Of a DNA stretch of 64,000 nt, positions 17,864-26,840 are shown piece by piece; the stretch's first letter is position 1, and every line of letters starts with the position of its first letter. A model generated the notes under the pieces. The model was not told the DNA's origin and searched no databases. It worked only from the letters and a program-made list of their open reading frames with translations. Origin of the DNA: Pedobacter schmidteae (lineage in GTDB: Bacteria; Bacteroidota; Bacteroidia; Sphingobacteriales; Sphingobacteriaceae); the NCBI RefSeq assembly GCF_900564155.1, contig NZ_LS999839.1, positions 3,655,097-3,719,096 of the forward strand. The letters run 5' to 3'. The position numbers and the translations under genes are program-made.

Positions 17864-19243
17864 ATGAAAAAATATATTTTTATGGCCTTTATGGCCCTTT
17901 TAACAAGTAATTTGCTTGCTCAGGGGATTAATTTTGATCACGGTACCTGGAAGGAAGTGCTGGCAAAAGCCAGGCAGGAAGATAAACTGGTTTTTGTTGA
18001 CGTTTACACCAGCTGGTGTGGACCATGCAAAAAAATGGCGGCAGAGGTATTTCCGCTGAAAGAAGTAGGAGATGTGTTTAATCCTGCTTTTGTAAATTAT
18101 AAAATTGATGCGGAGAAAGGGGAGGGCATAGATATTGCTAAAAAATATGGAGTGAAATCTTATCCTACTTACCTTTTTGTAAACGGTGACGGCGTATTGA
18201 TCTATCGCTCGGGCGGCTACAACCCTGCGAAGATTTTTTTAAATGAAGCTGCTATTGCCATCAAAGAGAAACATGACCCTAAGCCGCTGGCCACATGGGA
18301 AGATGAATATGCCGCAGGAAAAAGGGATAAAGACTTCCTGATCGGCTATATTAAGAAAAGGACTGTTGTTAAAGCTCCAAATGGCGCCTTATTGGAAGAC
18401 GTGTTTCCAATGCTTACACCAGCCGATCTTTCCAATAAAGAGTTTATGTCAGCTGTATTCGCTTTCGATCCGAACATGACTTTTGTACCTGGCGGAAGAT
18501 TCTACAATTATGTGGTGGCAAATCATGCTGCGATTGATCAGCTGATCGGAAAGCGGGAAGGTTATGTGCTGAGTATCATGGACGCAGGCACTTACCAGTA
18601 TTTTCGGACAGATATCATTAAAAACAACAAGGAACAAATGCTGCCGGTGATGCTGACTGCTAAAAAACAACTGATGGACCTGTTAAAAAGGGAAGAGGTT
18701 GATGTAGCTGTGAAAGGACTGGTTATGGAGTATTACAAGGGGACAAAGAATGCGAAAAAGTTGATCCCCGCGGCACAGGATTATGTAAATAACGGTTTAA
18801 TGAAGCTGGATATTCAGGGTAAAATAGCGGCAGATAAATTGGCTTATCAGAAAATGCGCGAGCCCTATTTAAGCGGTAAGCAGGATTCGACCAAGGTAGA
18901 AAACTGGGCGAACATGCAAAGGATCTCTGCTAACCAGAAAATGGTGGACCTGTCGTATAAGTTCAGAAGTGCTGCTGAGGCTATTTGCCAACTGGTTGAT
19001 GATCCTAAAGTACTGGCCCAGGCTATTGAATGGGTAAAGTTGGCCGAAGGTTATTTTCCTCATTTTTCGACCGAAGCGGTATATGCCGGTTTGCTGATGA
19101 AAACAGGAAAAAAGGCAGCAGCTGCCGAGATGATGTTGAAAGCCAGTGAAGACGGCTTTATAAAAGGGAATGATAAACAAAAACTGTTGCTGGCCAATGT
19201 GACCAGTATAAAAGCAGGAGAAATGCCTGAAGTATTGTGGTAA
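17864..19243 (+). CDS. Exported thioredoxin-fold protein with long C-terminal region
   Basis: 459 residues with a signal peptide (MKKYIFMAFMALLTSNLLAQ). Here the thioredoxin domain is N-terminal: WKEVLAKARQEDKLVFVDVYTSWCGPCKKMAAEVF, with CGPC at about residue 52, and YGVKSYPTYLFVNGDG. It is of the thioredoxin_7/DsbD-gamma type rather than TlpA. The remaining ~320 residues are helical and not recognised. It follows the previous gene by 15 bp and closes the sigma-SusCD-thioredoxin operon; a terminator follows. The three together suggest that handling of the imported substrate or of the transporter needs thiol chemistry (inference). Confidence 0.88.
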   Translation: MKKYIFMAFMALLTSNLLAQGINFDHGTWKEVLAKARQEDKLVFVDVYTSWCGPCKKMAAEVFPLKEVGDVFNPAFVNYKIDAEKGEGIDIAKKYGVKSYPTYLFVNGDGVLIYRSGGYNPAKIFLNEAAIAIKEKHDPKPLATWEDEYAAGKRDKDFLIGYIKKRTVVKAPNGALLEDVFPMLTPADLSNKEFMSAVFAFDPNMTFVPGGRFYNYVVANHAAIDQLIGKREGYVLSIMDAGTYQYFRTDIIKNNKEQMLPVMLTAKKQLMDLLKREEVDVAVKGLVMEYYKGTKNAKKLIPAAQDYVNNGLMKLDIQGKIAADKLAYQKMREPYLSGKQDSTKVENWANMQRISANQKMVDLSYKFRSAAEAICQLVDDPKVLAQAIEWVKLAEGYFPHFSTEAVYAGLLMKTGKKAAAAEMMLKASEDGFIKGNDKQKLLLANVTSIKAGEMPEVLW

Positions 19244-19248
19244 GCTTA

Positions 19249-19282
19249 AAATACAGACCGGAATAAATGCCGGTCTGTATTT
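19249..19282. terminator. Hairpin terminator between convergent units
   Basis: A perfect 13-bp stem (19249-19261 and 19270-19282, arms AAATACAGACCGG / CCGGTCTGTATTT) with an 8-nt loop sits between the end of the thioredoxin gene and the end of cbpM. The A/T ends suit both directions. Confidence 0.8.
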
Positions 19283-19294
19283 CCTGATAATTGA

Positions 19295-19582
19295 TCACCG
19301 GTGCAGCTGTAGTTGTTTTTTTAGCTGCTGAATTTCATCCTGCATGCTGCTTATCTTTTTCAGCAGATGCCTGATGGCATCAATTCCCTCGATATTGATT
19401 TGCAGATCGTAATAAAAATGAATGTACGTGGCTATTTCCTGCAGCTGTTCTGTGTGTATAAATTTTTCCTGATCGATGATGGTTAGGATAATGACTCCCG
19501 ATTCCTCCAAAGAATTGATAAAAGAAGGTTCGATGTCGTATTTTATGCAGTATTCTGTAATGGTTATGAGTTCTTTTTCCAT
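19295..19582 (-). CDS. cbpM: Chaperone modulator CbpM
   Basis: A 95-residue protein with a MerR-like N-terminal half (ITITEYCIKYDIEPSFINSLEESGVI) and a C-terminal coiled coil (IRHLLKKISSMQDEIQQLKKQLQLH), the layout of CbpM. It begins 12 bp after the cbpA stop. CbpM binds the J domain of CbpA and inhibits both its co-chaperone and its DNA-binding activity in enterobacteria. The pairing here makes the assignment firm despite low sequence conservation. Confidence 0.88.
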   Translation of the reverse strand: MEKELITITEYCIKYDIEPSFINSLEESGVIILTIIDQEKFIHTEQLQEIATYIHFYYDLQINIEGIDAIRHLLKKISSMQDEIQQLKKQLQLHR

Positions 19583-19594
19583 AATTTCATAGCA

Positions 19595-20518
19595 TTAGGC
19601 AAGGTTTTGTAATTCCTTAAATAATTCTGTTTGTTTTTCGGTAAGCGTTGCAGGAATTTTTACAGTATAGGTTACAAACAGGTTGCCGAAATGACCTTCT
19701 TTTTTATATACAGGAAAACCCTTGCCTTTTAATCTTACCTTGGTGGCGTTCTGTGTACCGGCGGTTACTTTTAATTTCACTTTGCCATCCAGGGTTTCCA
19801 CGGTTGTTTCGCCACCCAGTACGGCGGTATACAGATCAATTTCCTGACTGATATAAATATCATCGTTTAAGCGTTTAAAAATCGGGTGATCAGTTATGTT
19901 AAAGGTAATGTACAAATCGCCGTTCGGTCCGCCATTTTGTCCCGGCCCTCCCTGACCAGCCAGTTTAATGATTTGCCCGTCGGCAATACCTGCCGGGATG
20001 GTGATGCGCAGGTTTTTTCCGTTTACGGTTAATGTTTGTTTATGGGTGGTAAAGGCGTCCATAAGGCCAAGCTTTAGTTCGGCCTGATAATCCTGCCCTT
20101 TATATTTGACCTGGGTGCGACCTTGTCTGCCGCCAGTGCGCCCAAACATGGATTCGAAGAATTCGGAGAAATCGCCATCGCCAAAACCTTCAGTACTGTA
20201 AGTGTGGGAGGAGGACTGACCAAATGGGTTTCCTGTGCCCTGATAAGCACTCTGTTGGGATTGCGATTGTTTTTGTTGTTCGAACTGATCGGCATGTTTC
20301 CAGTGTTCGCCATATTCATCATATTTTTTCCGTTTTTCAGGATCGCTTAAGGCCTCGTTGGCTTCATTAATTTGCTGGAAGAGTTTGTTGGCCTCTTTGT
20401 CGTTCGGGTTCAGGTCCGGATGATATTTTCGGGCCAGTTTTCGGTAGGCTTTTTTAATGTCATCCTGCGAAGCGGTTTTGTCAATACCTAATGTTTTGTA
20501 GTAATCAATGAATGCCAT
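19595..20518 (-). CDS. cbpA: DnaJ-family co-chaperone CbpA
   Basis: 307 residues. A J domain at 1-70 has HPD at residues 33-35 (ARKYHPDLNPND). A Gln/Ser/Gly-rich linker follows (FEQQKQSQSQQSAYQGTGNPFG). Two C-terminal beta domains carry KQTLTVNGKNLRITIPAGIADGQIIKLAGQGGPG and DIYISQEIDLYTAVLGGETTVETLDGKVKLKV. The Cys-rich zinc region of true DnaJ is absent, which fits CbpA. It stimulates DnaK and may bind curved DNA. It forms a two-gene operon with cbpM. Confidence 0.93.
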   Translation of the reverse strand: MAFIDYYKTLGIDKTASQDDIKKAYRKLARKYHPDLNPNDKEANKLFQQINEANEALSDPEKRKKYDEYGEHWKHADQFEQQKQSQSQQSAYQGTGNPFGQSSSHTYSTEGFGDGDFSEFFESMFGRTGGRQGRTQVKYKGQDYQAELKLGLMDAFTTHKQTLTVNGKNLRITIPAGIADGQIIKLAGQGGPGQNGGPNGDLYITFNITDHPIFKRLNDDIYISQEIDLYTAVLGGETTVETLDGKVKLKVTAGTQNATKVRLKGKGFPVYKKEGHFGNLFVTYTVKIPATLTEKQTELFKELQNLA

Positions 20519-20600
20519 GTATGTTTTCGTTAGCTATTATACCTCAATAACAAACGAAAACATAAAATGATTGCTTATACAAATAATAAGTAAGCGTTTG

Positions 20601-21869
20601 TTAGATATGAACTTTTGATTTTGACTTCCCTGCTTTTTTGATGCAGGCGTCCAGGAAATGATCTATGCCGGTTGTAGCATAGCCCAAAAGTCTTGAGTTT
20701 TCGCCTAGCTCGGACGAGACGATGGTAGTTCGCTCTCTGATTTGGGTCATACAATAAGTATTGATGGACTGTTGCATTGGGAGTGTAATGTATTGTTTTG
20801 CTTCGGCAATTTTTCCACTTAAAATGATCAGTTCGGGGTTAAATAGCTGGATCAGCATTGCGATTCCTTTTCCCATATAAGTGCCGATATTGGAAAGTAG
20901 CTGAATGGCGTATTGATCACCTTTATTTGCAGCTTCGATAATAACGGCGGGTTCAATTCTTTGCAGCTCTTCCTTGTTGAGTTTGTTGAGCATAGAGTTT
21001 TTGCCGGCCAGGATGCCTTCTTTTGCCATTTCCGATAACGCATTGCCTGAAGTAATGGTTTCCAGGCAACCGTGTTTGCCACAATAACACAAAGCGCCAT
21101 TCTCTACAAAGGGAATGTGCCCCAATTCTCCAGAAAAACCACAGGTACCTTTTCTTAATTTGCCATCCATGATGATGCCGAGTCCAACCCCCAGGTCCAT
21201 CAACAGGATCAGCACATTTTGTTTGCCTTTGGCCATACCATGGGTAAACTCTGCCATAGACGATCCGTTTACGTCATTTTGAATGATGACCGGGACTTTC
21301 AGCATTTTTTCAAACTCCGCTGTAAGGGAAGTATCTTCTGCGTCACTTAAAAAATAACTATAGCTTTTGCCTTTTTCCGAATCAACAAGTCCCGGCATGC
21401 CTACGCTGCAGCCTATTAACTGGTGGATGCCGATATCATGATTTTGAAGAATATTGTGTATATGGGTACTTAGAATGTTAAAAAAATCGGATCTGGTACT
21501 CTTTGAAATCGGCAGGGCAATGGTCTGTGCTTCGACAATATAATTGTAGTTGTTGTCTAGTACAGCTATTTTTGTGTGAAACAAGGCGATATCAATACAG
21601 ATGATGAGAATTTTTTTGTCTTTTAAACTGTATAAATCGGGCTTTCTACCACCCAGAGAAGCTCCATAGCCTTTCTTTTCAATCCAGGTCTCGTCCATTA
21701 AACCCGTCATCAGTTTTAAAACACTAGGAGTACTCATGTTCATGGTCTGACATAAAGTAGAAATTGAGCTGGGGCCTAAATTAAAAAGATGTTTGACCAG
21801 TTGGTATTTATGTATCAGCTGTTTATCGCGAACTGGTTTTGTTATGTTATTTAATAGATGAAGATCCAT
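20601..21869 (-). CDS. ROK-family transcriptional regulator
   Basis: 422 residues. A winged helix at about 25-75 (LVKHLFNLGPSSISTLCQTMNMSTPSVLKLMTGLMDETWIEKKG) precedes a ROK sugar-kinase-like domain. The latter shows LMDLGVGLGIIMDGKLRKGTCGFSGELGHIPF and the zinc motif CYCGKHGCLET. ROK repressors sense sugars or sugar phosphates. It is divergent from the sugar oxidoreductase operon starting at 22059, separated by 189 bp with an AT-rich inverted repeat, so it is the likely regulator of that operon and perhaps of itself. A catalytic sugar-kinase role is unlikely because of the N-terminal HTH. Confidence 0.92.
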   Translation of the reverse strand: MDLHLLNNITKPVRDKQLIHKYQLVKHLFNLGPSSISTLCQTMNMSTPSVLKLMTGLMDETWIEKKGYGASLGGRKPDLYSLKDKKILIICIDIALFHTKIAVLDNNYNYIVEAQTIALPISKSTRSDFFNILSTHIHNILQNHDIGIHQLIGCSVGMPGLVDSEKGKSYSYFLSDAEDTSLTAEFEKMLKVPVIIQNDVNGSSMAEFTHGMAKGKQNVLILLMDLGVGLGIIMDGKLRKGTCGFSGELGHIPFVENGALCYCGKHGCLETITSGNALSEMAKEGILAGKNSMLNKLNKEELQRIEPAVIIEAANKGDQYAIQLLSNIGTYMGKGIAMLIQLFNPELIILSGKIAEAKQYITLPMQQSINTYCMTQIRERTTIVSSELGENSRLLGYATTGIDHFLDACIKKAGKSKSKVHI

Positions 21870-21909
21870 GCGTTTTATTACTCTATTTTGTTAAATATAG
21901 ATAACTTAT

Positions 21910-21937
21910 ATTAAAAAATTGTAAAAGTATTTTTAAT
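21910..21937. promoter_or_regulatory. AT-rich inverted repeat, possible ROK operator
   Basis: ATTAAAAA (21910-21917) and TTTTTAAT (21930-21937) form an interrupted palindrome in the intergenic region between the divergent ROK regulator and the oxidoreductase operon. In such AT-rich DNA the match is not strong by itself; the location makes it a candidate. Confidence 0.3.
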
Positions 21938-22058
21938 ACGTAAATAATTAATCGATGTTTTGTGTTTTTGACAATTTCTCCCTAATATTAACCATGCAAG
22001 TATCGGATGGTATTGCTATCTGATAACGTATGATTGATGAAAAGAACACAACACTAAT

Positions 22059-23339
22059 ATGAAACCCGAAGAACCACAACAACCAAACTCCAGAAGAGAT
22101 TTTATCAAAAAAACTGCGGTAGGACTGGCCGCATTTACTATTGTGCCCCGATATGTATTGGGTGGACAAGGATTTATTGCACCAAGTGACAAGCTAACCA
22201 AGGCCGTAATCGGCGTTGGAGGGATGGGAAGAAACCATTTTCCTTATGAAGGAACGCAGGTGGTTGCCATTTGTGATGTAGACAAAAGACACATCGCCAA
22301 ATCGTTGCCAATGTTAGATAAAGGTGTTAAAACCTTTAGCGATTACAGGGAAATGATTAAGCTTCCTGAAGTGGATATTGTTCATATTGCCACCCCACCA
22401 CACTGGCATGGTATTATGGCCGTTGATGCAGCAAATGCCGGTAAAGACATTTGGTGCGAAAAGCCGATGACACACACCATTGGAGAGGGTAAAAGAGTAA
22501 TGGAGGCTGTGAAGGCCAATGGCCGTATATTCAGGCTGAATACCTGGTTTAGGTTTAAAGATAATTTTTACGGTTTAGGCACCACAGTTAAACCGGTAAA
22601 AAAATTAGTTGATAGCGGTTTGCTGGGCTGGCCATTGAAGGTTACAGTAAGCAGACACACCGGTTATGACTGGAAGTTTTTCTGGGTGGGTAAAGACAAT
22701 TTGCCACCTGAGCCTGTTCCGGCCGAGTTGGATTATGATTCATGGTTGGGCCCGGCGCCTTATAAGCCATATAGTACACATCGCGTACACCAGACTTTCC
22801 GTGGATATTGGGATTATGATGGCGGTGGACTAAGTGATATGGGGCAGCATTACCTGGATCCGATCCAGTACTTTTTGGGTAAAGATGATACCAATCCTAT
22901 ATCAGTTGAAATTGATGCGCCACAACAACATTCGGATGCAGTGGGTATTTGGAGAAGGATAACCTATACTTATGCTGATGGTTGTCAGATTATTTTAGAT
23001 GGTGAAGCTAAAGACGCCAATGTACCTTATATTGAAGGACCGAAAGGAAAACTTTATCCTGGCTTTAAATCGGATATTCCTGATCTGGAGCGCAAACTGG
23101 CTGCTTTCCCTGATCCGGCACCACAATTGACGGATTTCTCGGAGGCGGTTAGAACCAGACAACAGTTTGCATTGAACGAGCAGAACGGACACCGTTCATG
23201 TAACATCATCAATATTGGTTTGGCGGCATTACGTTTGGGCCGAAACTTGAAATTTGATCCGGTTAAACAGGAATTTGTGGACGATGAGGGTGCAAACAGG
23301 CTGATAAACCCTGTAATGCGTGCTCCTTTCACAATTTAA
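22059..23339 (+). CDS. Tat-exported Gfo/Idh/MocA-family oxidoreductase
   Basis: 426 residues. A twin-arginine signal (NSRRDFIKKTAVGLAAFTIVPRYVLGG) shows export in folded form with bound NAD(P). A Rossmann fold follows (LTKAVIGVGGMGRNHFPYEGTQVVAICDVD), then the family signature DIVHIATPPHWHGIMAVDAANAGKDIWCEKPMTHTI with the catalytic EKP Lys. The C-terminal alpha/beta domain includes WDYDGGGLSDMGQHYLDP. Members oxidise or reduce sugars, often at C3. It begins an operon with the HEAT/DUF1080 protein and a second oxidoreductase of the same kind, which points to a periplasmic 3-keto-glycoside pathway (inference). Confidence 0.93.
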   Translation: MKPEEPQQPNSRRDFIKKTAVGLAAFTIVPRYVLGGQGFIAPSDKLTKAVIGVGGMGRNHFPYEGTQVVAICDVDKRHIAKSLPMLDKGVKTFSDYREMIKLPEVDIVHIATPPHWHGIMAVDAANAGKDIWCEKPMTHTIGEGKRVMEAVKANGRIFRLNTWFRFKDNFYGLGTTVKPVKKLVDSGLLGWPLKVTVSRHTGYDWKFFWVGKDNLPPEPVPAELDYDSWLGPAPYKPYSTHRVHQTFRGYWDYDGGGLSDMGQHYLDPIQYFLGKDDTNPISVEIDAPQQHSDAVGIWRRITYTYADGCQIILDGEAKDANVPYIEGPKGKLYPGFKSDIPDLERKLAAFPDPAPQLTDFSEAVRTRQQFALNEQNGHRSCNIINIGLAALRLGRNLKFDPVKQEFVDDEGANRLINPVMRAPFTI

Positions 23340-23388
23340 TTCATTCACCTTAAAATAAATTTAAACAAAACATTTTATCCATACTATA

Positions 23389-26300
23389 ATGATAAAAAAG
23401 ATATTATTTATTCTGCTGGCTGTTGTACTGTTGCAAGACAGTGTGTTTGCACAGGATAAGGCCGACCAGCGTACTTTGACCACACGCATTGCAGATTTAC
23501 TGGCCCAGTTGCCTGCAAGGGATGCCAAACAGTTGAAGGGCAATATGCAGGAAATTGCACAGATGGGGGAGGATGGTTACCTGACCCTGATTAGCGGTTT
23601 GACTGCTCCGGGAAAAGGAAATAATGCTTTACTGGAGTATGCAATTGGTGGTTTTTCAGCTTATGTAACTCAGCCAGGACAAGAAGCCTCGAGAAAAATG
23701 AGCGTAAATGCCTATGCTAAGGCCCTAAATAAACTGTCGGATGTACAAAACAAATCTTTCATTCTTAGCCAGTTGGAATTGGTAGGTAAAGATGATGCTG
23801 TGGCTTGCATTCAACCTTATCTGACCGATGCCCAGTTGGCAGATCCTGCTGCAAGAGCATTGGTAAAAGTGAACACTCCTGCTGCCAAAGCCGCTTTGTT
23901 GAATGCTTTGGGTAAAGCAAATGGTGCTGCGAAATTATCTGTAATAGAAGCATTGGGCGATAGCCGCAATAAAGCGGCTGCGGGTGCAATTGCAGGTTTA
24001 ACAAATGGTGATAACAATATGGCCAAAATGGCTTTGTATGCACTGGCTAATATTGGTGATCCGGCATCTGAAGCAACATTTGCTGCAGCTGCCGAAAAAA
24101 GCGGTTTTAAATATGAAAACACAGATGCTGTTGCTGCTTATCTGAGATATGCGGAAACTTTAATGAGAAATGGAGAAAAAGTTGCCGCCAACAATATCGC
24201 TAAGAAAATTCTTGCTAAGGCTACTGCCGATAACCAGGTACACATCCGTACTGCTGCTTTGAAATTGGTAGCTGATTTTAGTAAGGCACAAAGTGACGAG
24301 TATTTATTGGCTGCAATGGACGATAAGCAATTTCAATATCGCGCCGCGGCATTGAAACTGGCTGCATTGAACGTTACGCCAGCAACAGCCGATCAATGGG
24401 TGAAAAAAATTGCTAAAGTAAATCCGGAAACGCAGGTTGCTATTCTGAATATGCTTGGCGATAGCAAAATAAAATCGATACTTCCGGCTATCACCAATTT
24501 GTTTAAAAGTAAAGATGCCAGCGTAAAAACTGCAGCTATTGATGCAGCCGGTAAAATAGGAGGCGAGCAGATCATCGGCGATTTATTGAAAGTAATGAGC
24601 AAAGGGGATGCTGCAGATATTTCGGCGGGATCGGGTACGATTTTAAGAATGAAAGGTGAGGGTGTTACCAGCGCTGTGGCGGCTTTTATCCCTAAGGCAA
24701 AACCTGAACTTCAGGTTGCGTTAATTAATGTGTTGGCATCAAGAGCTGCCAATGGACAGTTAAATGCGGTTTTGGCCCAACTTAAAAATAAAAATCCGGA
24801 GGTTAAACAAGCTGCATTTTCTGCTTTGAAACAAACAGTAACCAGCGAAAACCTTCCGCAGTTGTTTACTTTGCTGAACGGAACTTCTGATCAGGCTGAA
24901 CTGGTAAAAGTTCAGGATGCGGTTATTGCAGCGATGAAAGGAACAAAAAATAATGGACAGCAGGTAGACATGGTGTTGCAGCAAATGGGTACAGCTCCGG
25001 CAGATAAAAAAGGTTTGTTCTATAAAATGCTGGCAAGCCTGGGCGGTGAGAAATCATTAAAAGCTGTTTCGGAGGCTTTTAACTCAGGTGATGAAACCGG
25101 TAAAAAGGCAGCTATTGCCGCTCTCTCAGCATGGACAGACGCCGGTGCTAAAGACGAATTGATAAAAATTGCCCGTCAACCCGCCAATGCTGCTTACCTA
25201 GATCAGGCAGTAGACGGATACCTGCGTTTGGTAAGGGCTTCCAACTATAAACCGGAGCAAAGGCTGTTATTATTACGTGAGGCAATGGCAGTGGCAAAAG
25301 CACCTGCCCAGCAACAACAGATTTTAAAGGATATTGAACAGGCAAAATGCTTAAACTCTTTATTATTTGCAGGCCGATACCTGGATAATCCAGCTTTACA
25401 GCAGGCTGCAGCTAATGCGGTAATGAATATTGCACTGGCTGATAAGTCTTATAATGGTACATTGGTTAAAAACCTGATCAATAAAACCATCAGCGTGATT
25501 AAAGGCGCTGATAGTGAATATCAGATAGAAGCGATGCGTAAATATCTGGCCGAAATGCCGCAGGGTGATGGCTTTGTTTCGATGTACAATGGCACTGATT
25601 TGACGGGTTGGAAAGGCTTGGTTGGTGATCCATTAAAAAGAGCGAAAATGGATGCCAAAACATTAGCAGCAGCGCAGGCTAAAGCAGACGCATCGGCACT
25701 TGAAAGCTGGAAGCCTGTGAATGGCGAATTGCAGTTTATGAGCCATGGTGATAACCTGGCTACCGTAAAGAAATACGGTGATTTTGAGATGCTGGTAGAC
25801 TGGAAGATCATTGATGATAAAAAAGGTGAAGGTGATGCCGGTATTTATCTGCGTGGTACTCCTCAGGTTCAGATATGGGACAATGCGCGGGTAAAAGTTG
25901 GTGCCCAGGTAGGTTCGGGTGGTTTGTATAACAATAAAGTAAATGAGAGCAAGCCGCTTAAAGTCGCCGATAATAAACTGGATGAATGGAATACTTTCCG
26001 CATCATGATGAAAGGAGATCGTGTAACCGTTTACCTGAATGGCGAATTGGTGACTGACAATGTAATCCTTGAGAACTTCTGGGACAGAAACCTACCTATT
26101 TTTGCTGAAGAGCAGATAGAGCTGCAGGCACATGGATCGCCGGTTGCTTACCGCGATCTTTACATCAAAGAACTTCCTCGCGTGAAGCCATTTGAATTGA
26201 GTGCAGCAGAGAAAAAAGAAGGCTTTAAAGTATTGTTTGATGGTACCAATATGCACAACTGGACCGGGAACACCACTGACTATACTATTGAAGACGGAAA

Positions 26301-26811
26301 TATTGCTATTCGTCCAAAGCCAGGAAAAGGTTCGGGTGGTAACTTGTTTACCAAGGACGAGTTTAGTGATTTTATATTTCGTTTTGAATTTAAATTGACA
26401 CCTGGTGCCAACAACGGTTTAGGTATCAGGGCACCTTTAGAGGGGGATGCGGCTTATCAGGGTATGGAATTACAAATCCTGGATAATGAGGACCCTATTT
26501 ATAAAAATCTACATGTATATCAGTACCATGGTTCGGTTTATGGAACTATTGCTGCAAAAAGAGGTTTCCTTAAGCCTGTTGGCGAATGGAACTACCAGGA
26601 GGTGGTAGTAAAAGGCCCTAAAATTAAGGTGATTTTGAATGGTACTGTTATTTTGGACGCCGATATTACTGAAGCCAGAAAAAATGGTGCTGCCGATGGG
26701 AAAAACCATCCTGGCTTGCAACGCGAAAGCGGCCATATTGGTTTCCTTGGGCATGGTTCACCTGTGGAGTTCAGAAATATCAGGATCAAAGACCTGAGCA
26801 AAAAGAAATAA
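23389..26811 (+). CDS. HEAT-repeat protein with two DUF1080 (3-keto-disaccharide hydrolase) domains
   Basis: 1140 residues with a signal peptide (ILFILLAVVLLQDSVFAQ). Residues ~30-700 are Ala-rich HEAT/armadillo-like helical repeats (for example DAAGKIGGEQIIGDLLKVM). Two DUF1080 beta-sandwich domains follow. The first, at ~726-925, starts DGFVSMYNGTDLTGWKG and includes EGDAGIYLRGTPQVQIWD. The second, at ~944-1137, starts GFKVLFDGTNMHNWTGN and includes GANNGLGIRAP and QLQRESGHIGFLGHGSPVEFRNI-type ends. DUF1080 (PF06439) proteins include hydrolases of 3-keto-glycosides. The flanking exported oxidoreductases would supply the 3-keto substrate. The HEAT scaffold may bind glycan or partner proteins; its role is unknown. 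Confidence 0.9.
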   Translation: MIKKILFILLAVVLLQDSVFAQDKADQRTLTTRIADLLAQLPARDAKQLKGNMQEIAQMGEDGYLTLISGLTAPGKGNNALLEYAIGGFSAYVTQPGQEASRKMSVNAYAKALNKLSDVQNKSFILSQLELVGKDDAVACIQPYLTDAQLADPAARALVKVNTPAAKAALLNALGKANGAAKLSVIEALGDSRNKAAAGAIAGLTNGDNNMAKMALYALANIGDPASEATFAAAAEKSGFKYENTDAVAAYLRYAETLMRNGEKVAANNIAKKILAKATADNQVHIRTAALKLVADFSKAQSDEYLLAAMDDKQFQYRAAALKLAALNVTPATADQWVKKIAKVNPETQVAILNMLGDSKIKSILPAITNLFKSKDASVKTAAIDAAGKIGGEQIIGDLLKVMSKGDAADISAGSGTILRMKGEGVTSAVAAFIPKAKPELQVALINVLASRAANGQLNAVLAQLKNKNPEVKQAAFSALKQTVTSENLPQLFTLLNGTSDQAELVKVQDAVIAAMKGTKNNGQQVDMVLQQMGTAPADKKGLFYKMLASLGGEKSLKAVSEAFNSGDETGKKAAIAALSAWTDAGAKDELIKIARQPANAAYLDQAVDGYLRLVRASNYKPEQRLLLLREAMAVAKAPAQQQQILKDIEQAKCLNSLLFAGRYLDNPALQQAAANAVMNIALADKSYNGTLVKNLINKTISVIKGADSEYQIEAMRKYLAEMPQGDGFVSMYNGTDLTGWKGLVGDPLKRAKMDAKTLAAAQAKADASALESWKPVNGELQFMSHGDNLATVKKYGDFEMLVDWKIIDDKKGEGDAGIYLRGTPQVQIWDNARVKVGAQVGSGGLYNNKVNESKPLKVADNKLDEWNTFRIMMKGDRVTVYLNGELVTDNVILENFWDRNLPIFAEEQIELQAHGSPVAYRDLYIKELPRVKPFELSAAEKKEGFKVLFDGTNMHNWTGNTTDYTIEDGNIAIRPKPGKGSGGNLFTKDEFSDFIFRFEFKLTPGANNGLGIRAPLEGDAAYQGMELQILDNEDPIYKNLHVYQYHGSVYGTIAAKRGFLKPVGEWNYQEVVVKGPKIKVILNGTVILDADITEARKNGAADGKNHPGLQRESGHIGFLGHGSPVEFRNIRIKDLSKKK

Positions 26812-26840
26812 TTTAATACCGTATCATAAGTGTGTAGGAT

